This document shows positions 58,046-64,000 of a DNA stretch of 64,000 nt, in pieces (within the stretch, counting starts at the first letter, position 1; each line of letters begins with the position of its first letter). The stretch lies in NCBI GenBank assembly GCA_963969595.1, contig OZ018415.1, forward strand, positions 2,542,001 through 2,606,000, read 5' to 3'. The translations under genes and the position numbers were made by a program. The stretch comes from Neckera pumila (Eukaryota; Streptophyta; Bryopsida; Hypnales; Neckeraceae). The notes under the pieces were generated by a model that saw nothing but the letters and a program-made list of their open reading frames with translations, had not been told where the DNA came from and made no database searches.

Positions 58046-59885
58046 TTAACCCCTAAAGGACCATTGTCCCTTCCGGGCACAAATGGGATTTCGGGTAGGT
58101 ACCTACGGGCTGAATTTCTGTTGTGATTTTTCAAAACTTTTTTTGAAGATAGAAAAATTGCTAAGCTTTGTGGGAATATAATTTTTTTCACAATCGGTGC
58201 CCGGGAAAAAAAAGTTATGCCCAAATAAGCTCAAAACAGGGGACAAGGGGCAAAAAAAAAAAATTTGCAATTTTTTATTTTTTATAGATTATATTTTTGT
58301 CTATATAGAAAGCTTTGATTCATTTCATTTGGATTTGTTATAAGAAAGTTATGGACAATCTTGTTTTGGGGGCACTTAAAGCATCTTCTTGAAAAAAAGA
58401 ACTTGTAGGATTCATTTCTAAATGCAATTTTTTCAATCTTTCAGAAAAAAAAGTTCCACAAGGTTTAGTTTTTTTGCTAGAACAATTTTATCATTGGGAT
58501 TAGTGCTTTTTAATTCCATATAAAAGATATTAGTATTTTAGATTTTCTTCTATCTCGTACCTACTTCTACTTAACAATTTTTTTAATAATGAAAATTAAG
58601 TTTTTTTGGATTCTTTTTCCCCCTAGACTCTCAACTCAATTTCCCACTATAAAGATTAAAAGCTCAAAACTTTCTAGTGCAAAAGATTTAACCCCTAAAG
58701 GACCAAGGTGATTTTCCTATCTAAAACCACTCAAAAATGTCATTTCTATTGCAAAGAGAAAAGAGCTCTAAAAATTGTTTTTTCTTGCATATCAAACCAT
58801 AAGATCTTATACTTGACTAGTATATGAATATGTGGAAGAAATTTCAGAAACTTTGACCATGTAGATTGCAAGCTATATGCATTTAAAGTGAAGAAAACAA
58901 GTTTTTTTACACATTGCTTGACTAGATTTTTTGGCTTTGAGTCTTTTTAGTTCAACTTTTTGCACTATGGACTTTGATTTTCTACTTATTTATGTTAGGT
59001 AGTTGAGTCGAGAATCTTCCAAAAAAAATTAGGATAAAAAGCACTTACTTTTCACTCATTAAAAAATTTATAAGTAGAGGTGGGTTCAAGATTGAAGAAA
59101 AAACTAAATTGTTAATAGCTTTTAGATGGAATTGAATTACAATAATCCCAACAGTAAGATTGTTCTAGTAAGAAAATCCAACCTTGACTAACAATTTTTT
59201 TTGAAAAATTCTAAAAATTGCAATGAAAAACAAACTCTATAAGTTATTTTTTTGAGAGGATCCTTAGATTGCCCAAAAAACTAAGATTGTCCATAACTTT
59301 CTCATTATTAGTCCAAATTGAATGAAACAAAGCTTCACATGTAGACAAAAATATAATCTTTGAGAAAAAAAATTAAAAAAAATAAATATTTTGACCCTTT
59401 GTGATTTTTTTTGGACTGCCCGCCAAACTCCAATTTTGCTTATTGTGCCATAACTTTTGCTCCCGGGCATCAATTAAAATAAAAATTATATGTTCACAAA
59501 GCTCTCGCAAAAATACACAACCTCAAAAAATCCCAAAAAATATTACTAAAAACTGAAGCAGGAGGAACCTGCTCGGACCCGAATTGTCCCTTGAGGGGAC
59601 AAACGGTCCTTTAGGGGTTAAGTTACAAATGTTCAAAGTCATAAAATCTAGTCCTGTAATGCGCTAAAAAACTTGTTTTTTTCACTTTATATCCAAATAT
59701 CTTGCAATCTATACGGTCAAAAATTGTAAAATTTTTTCCACACATTTTCATACTAGTTAGGTATAAGATCCTACGGTTAGATGTGGAAAAAAAATCAGTT
59801 TTCAATGATTTTTACTCTTTGCTATAGAAATGGCAATTTTGAGTGTTTTTTGGCAGAAAAATGGCCTTGCTCCTTTAAGGGTTAA
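58046..59885 (-). mobile_element. TTAA element, family A, with a nested family-A copy
   Basis: Begins TTAACCCCTAAAGGACC and ends GCTCCTTTAAGGGTTAA. Subtracting the nested element 58688-59621 with one TTAA leaves 910 bp, against 914 and 903 bp for the uninterrupted copies at 52095 and 62535. The interior is collinear with those copies on both sides of the insertion. Confidence 0.9.
58688..59621 (+). mobile_element. TTAA element, family A, nested in an inverted relative
   Basis: Begins TTAACCCCTAAAGGACCAAG and ends GGTCCTTTAGGGGTTAA, 934 bp, with intact TTAA at 58688-58691 and 59618-59621. It sits in a host TTAA within GCAAAAGATTTAA. Orientation is opposite to the host. Confidence 0.9.
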
Positions 59886-60490
59886 TGCTATATCTATATC
59901 ATTGAGTTAAGTTCAAGGCATTTTAATTTTTCTTTAAATTTTATATAAGATAGTTTATAAAAAAAAATGGTACCCTATCTAATGTATTTCAAAACTTCAA
60001 ATTACTTTTCCTTAATATTTCATTTTGACATTCAAAAATAATTCTTTTGCTTTGAACAAACATAACAAAACAAATTTCTAAAGTGCAATTTCTATTCCAC
60101 TTGGAAGTTTTAAAAGATTCCTTAAAATAAGGATTTTAGAAGTTTGAAGTTGAAGATTTGTAACCATGTTCCTAAATATGGATTGATAAGAAAATCTTCT
60201 TTATACTACAATAATATTGTAGTTTGCTTCTATTTTGAAAATTTTAGATTTTTTGAACATGATTTGTATTTGATATGAATTTTCTTCATTTGTTCTTCAA
60301 AATTTTTATAGTAATTTGAAATTTTCACAATTATTTTTGAAAAATATGATGACAAATATTAGGCACATAGTTTTATCTATAATAAAATAAAATAAAATAA
60401 AAAATTGCTCATAAATAGCACAAAAATAGAGGATACAAAGTGTGGGAATTTCAAATTTGACTTTATGGTCATAGGCTCCATCATTTAAGG
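59886..60490. other. AT-rich intergenic, no feature seen
   Basis: Very AT-rich, including an (AATAA)n-like run near 60380-60402. No gene is seen. Confidence 0.4.
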
Positions 60491-60867
60491 GCTAACCCTT
60501 AATGACCAAATGTTCAAATTTTGAAAGATAGATGAATGCAAGCACATCCCAAGTATACAAAAATGTTTTTTGTCATCTATAGATTTTTTTGAAGATTCTT
60601 GTGCTAGTTCTTCAATATTTGTACAGTATAGATTTTAAAGACTTTGCTTTGCAAGTATTCTATAATTCAAAGTAATTGATAGGTTTCACCTCAAAAAATA
60701 AAATTTTTAAATAAAAAAATTAACCTTCAAAACTAACTTGAATATAAAAGTAAAATAAGAGTTCAAAAATCACAAAGATGAGAACAAAATATTGTAAACT
60801 GAAAGGAAAAAACTCTTATGAAAATCACAAATATTCAATCTACAATCAATTTTTGCATCAAATTTAA
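60491..60867 (-). mobile_element. TTAA element fragment, family H, inverted
   Basis: Starts near CTAACCCTTAATGACC and follows the inverted right part of family H (GCACATCCCAAG, TGCTTTGCAAGTATTCTATA, GAAAATCACAAATATTC). It is cut at the TTAA that begins the next element. Confidence 0.65.
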
Positions 60868-61792
60868 ACCCTAAAGGACCGAGGGATTTTTTCTAAGAGA
60901 TTTTGTCAAAAACTATGGGTTTTTGGTATATTAATCAAAAATGAAAAATGAAGTTTTTGTTAGAAAATTCAATCGTATAGAACTGAAGTAAAATATTTTA
61001 CCAAAGTGTTGAAAAAAAATTTGCCCATTTGGCTGCACAAATTGAAAGATTATAATGCTTGAAGTGAGAAAAAAAACTTTTTTTTATTCTTGCAAAACAG
61101 GTCAGTAGACTTTGGACCCTCTTGGAGTAAAATTCTTGCTCTACACAAAGATAAAGATTTTGACCCTTTCTAAGTATATGATGTTAGGTTCATTTATGAA
61201 AATTTTTAGAAACAATTGAGATGTTTAGCTTACATTAAATCACCCTTCACTACAAGGAGGTTAAGTGAACTAGCAATACACTAGTCATTTTTTGATGCAA
61301 TGATGAAATTTTTTATTTGAAATATGAATGGTGAAAAGTTAGAGAAAACATTTGGAATATTTGAAAAAAAGTTCAAGAATTTTAACTTTACAAATTCTAA
61401 GATTTGAAGTTAGAAGAATTTTTTTTCTTGAAACTGCCCCAACATAGCTAATAGAGTTTGACTCCTTCTAGAATGTGATTTGAGGACTAAAATTTGAATT
61501 TTTGGGGACAATTTTATGTCATATTTTATAAGTTACTTACATGCCAAATTTCAAAAGTTGATGAGCTTTTCGCAAATGATTTCCAAATTCCCCAAGCTAC
61601 CCAAAAAGTTCATGGCAACAAAAGTTTTGATCTAGGCACCTAATCGGTAAAATGATTAGTTTCTCGCAAAGGAGGTACATGTTTACACATTGTGTCCAAA
61701 TTTTGTAGACATCCGACAAGAAATGACTTCATAGAAACCTACGGGAAATTTTTGGCATGCATGTAACGGACATTTGGTCCTTTAGGGGTTAA
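60864..61792 (+). mobile_element. TTAA element, family G
   Basis: Begins TTAAACCCTAAAGGACC and ends GGTCCTTTAGGGGTTAA, 929 bp. The interior (TTTGGCTGCACAAATTG, TTGCTCTACACAAAG, CCAAATTTCAAAAGTTGATG) differs from families A, DF and H, though TTGCTCTACACAAAG is shared with the foldback at 33133. No coding capacity. Confidence 0.8.
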
Positions 61793-62534
61793 TTAAAAAA
61801 TATTGATTAGTGTAGTGGGTGATCTAACCCTGTGAATTTGATTTAAAGATCATATGTTAAAACTATTGTTTAAGGTTCATAATTCAATTATTATTCTAAA
61901 TTGCATTTCAATATAATACATCATTACAATTCTGAAAATCTAAACTACCTCCTAGTCTTTGAAAGATTAATATTTGTGATATAATTGAATATTGTTTTGT
62001 AGTAACCATTATAATAATGATCCTGAATTCAATTTTAAATAATAATAATACTAAGTAATAATGTATTACTATTTTGTAAAATTAAAAAATATTAAAAAAA
62101 TGTTTAATATTTAATAATAATAAATGATAAAAATGTAATAAAAATATATTATTATATATTATTATAATTAATCCTTCCAAAAATCCTCCAAAAGATTTAT
62201 TTGAGTGATTTATGGGAAGTTGAAAATTTGGAGCATTTTTTATCTTGGAAGAAATGCAAGAAAATTATTATTTACAACAAATGATCAAATTTGGGGATTT
62301 TGAATTCATATTTCAAAATACTTTGAATCAAAGTGGAGAGGTTTGGAATTACAAAATCAACCAACTGCAAAATTGGGGACATATGTTTGTAACATGTATT
62401 TTTAGGTAGAAACATAGAATCCAACAATTAACAATCAGACTCCAACACATAGCACATAGCTTAGATTGTGCAACTATATTGCGTACCATCACTTCTCATA
62501 GTATTTGCTTCTCATCTTCATTCCTAATTGATCC
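61793..62534. other. AT-rich intergenic, no feature seen
   Basis: Contains AATAATAAT-rich low complexity near 62040-62170. No gene or element is seen. Confidence 0.4.
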
Positions 62535-63437
62535 CTAACCTCTAAAGGACCATTGTCCCTTTGGAGGACAACTGGGAATTTTGGACATGTTCCTACAGAT
62601 TGAAATTTTGTCCTGATTTTTTGAAACGTTTTTTGAAGATAGAAAAAATGATTAGCTTTGTGGGAATATAATATTTTTTTTCAATTGATGCCTGGGAACA
62701 AAAGTTATGCCCCAAATAGCTCGGAACTTGGAGGGGGGAGGGGGGAAGAGGGGGCAGCAAAAAAAATTCCAAAAATTTGAATTTTTTTTCTTTCTTCATA
62801 GATATTATTTTTGTCTCTTCGGAAAGCTTTGATTCATTCTATTTGGATTTGTAATGAAAAAGTTATGGATAATCTTGTTTTTTGGGCAATTAGAACATCT
62901 TCTTGAAAAAATAACTTGTTAGGTTCATTTCTCAATGCAATTTTTACAATTTATTCAAAAGAAAAAATTCCACATGGTTTAGTTTGCTAGATAGAACAAT
63001 CTAGATTTTCCTTCTATCTAAAACCTACTTCTACTTTAAAAAAATTTGAAGTATGAAAATTAAGTTTTTTTGGAAACTTTTTTTTCCCTAGACTCTCAAT
63101 TCAATATTCTACCATAAAGATTTAAAGCTCAAAACTTTGTAGTGCAAAAAACCACAATTAAGAAAAGTTTAAAGTCAAATAATCTAGTCTTGCAATTATT
63201 TCTGACTTGAAAAAACCAAGTGCAATGATTTTTTTCACTTTAAACGCAAATATCTTGCAATTTGTGCAGCCAGAAATTCTGAAATTTTTTCTACACATTC
63301 TTATACTAGTTAGGTGTAGAATCCTACGGTTAGATGTGCAAAAAAAAGGATTTTCAAATTTTCATACTCTTTGCTATAAAAATGGTAGTTTTGAGTGATT
63401 TTTGGCAAAAAAAAGGGCTTGGTCCTTTAGGGGCTAA
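62535..63437 (-). mobile_element. TTAA-type element, family A, flanked by CTAA
   Basis: Begins CTAACCTCTAAAGGACC and ends GGTCCTTTAGGGGCTAA, 903 bp. Both flanking tetranucleotides are CTAA in the same direction (62535-62538 and 63434-63437). The interior is collinear with 52095-53008. Confidence 0.88.
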
Positions 63438-64000
63438 AGTATCATAGTGTTTTGAAGTCCAAGACTATTTCAGATACCCTTTACTATAGCAAAAACAAAA
63501 TCTTCATTATTTGCAATATTTGAAAAAAAAGTTAGTTATAAAATATTTTTATTAAATTTGTTCAAGTATGAACCTCTTTAAATATGACCTTTTAATATTT
63601 CAAAGTAGAAATCACCAGTGATTGCAAGGTTAAAGTTCTCAATTTACAATTTTCATAAACAAGTTTGTTTTTACTCATGTCTGAGGTGAAGTAGTCTTTT
63701 AAATGTTTCGAATATTAAAATGTATTATCATAACTAATTTTTCCAACCAATTTTAGACATATTGAAAAACAAGCACCACACTTATATAAAAGTATTTGAA
63801 AGTGTTTGAAAAATATTTTATTTTTTATTGTCTAATCAAATATTTTAGTGTAAAAATCCTTTTATACAAGTAATTTTTTTCCAACATATTCAAGTAAGTG
63901 GAATGAAAATTCTTTTTAGATTTTTTTTATTAGAATTTCACAAATTTTAAGCTATTATTGAGTGAGATATTATTGAATAAAATCTTGAATTTAATATTTA
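63438..64000. other. AT-rich intergenic, no feature seen
   Basis: No recognisable gene, RNA or repeat terminus up to the window edge. Confidence 0.4.

Noticed and set aside
1..64000. CRISPR arrays, prokaryotic operons, rRNA genes and clear tRNA genes
   Set aside because: None seen. Gene structure is eukaryotic, and repeat spacing does not fit CRISPR.
1..64000. LTR retrotransposons or integrated viral genes
   Set aside because: I found no reverse transcriptase, integrase, gag or LTR pair that I could support by eye.

Overview
The window is nuclear DNA of a plant or close streptophyte relative. Three intron-containing genes carry plant-type products: mitochondrial complex I subunit NDUFS6, an RRM RNA-binding protein, and a two-domain AP2 transcription factor of the WRINKLED1 type that keeps the plant-specific 9-nt microexon. 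The rest is gene-poor, AT-rich and full of old transposon relics, which suggests a fairly large genome. I cannot name the lineage; a non-flowering land plant is only a guess.

Layout. NDUFS6 (+, three exons) lies at 1738-3260, behind a promoter region with a tandem duplication. From about 4.3 to 37.8 kb there is no intact gene, only AT-rich DNA and mobile-element remains. A GC-richer island at about 37.8-48.4 kb holds the RRM gene (+, 41414-43618) and the AP2/WRI1-like gene (-, 44825-47554). These two are convergent and separated by 1.2 kb containing two clean hairpins. The RRM gene's upstream region and single coding intron are built of degenerate tandem repeats with periods near 250 and 200 bp. 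From 48.4 kb to the end the sequence is again gene-free and repeat-rich.

The dominant unexplained structure is a large set of non-autonomous elements of about 0.55-0.93 kb. Each begins TTAACCCCTAAAGGACC or a variant and ends with the inverted form. Several are nested. In three places, subtracting the inserts and one TTAA per insert restores the length of the interrupted element to within a few percent of its relatives, which is good evidence for TTAA target-site duplication. TTAA sites with CCC...GGG termini are the hallmark of the piggyBac superfamily, a group little documented in land plants. No piggyBac transposase is visible here. Other mobile DNA includes a decayed Tc1-type (DD34E) transposase gene, a 222-bp palindromic CACTA-type MITE, a CACTA terminus with subterminal repeats, a PIF/Harbinger-like MITE pair, and two further inverted-repeat families.

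The three genes have no evident functional link. All exon boundaries were inferred by eye from reading frame, GT/AG sites and protein-family conservation; none has transcript support here.
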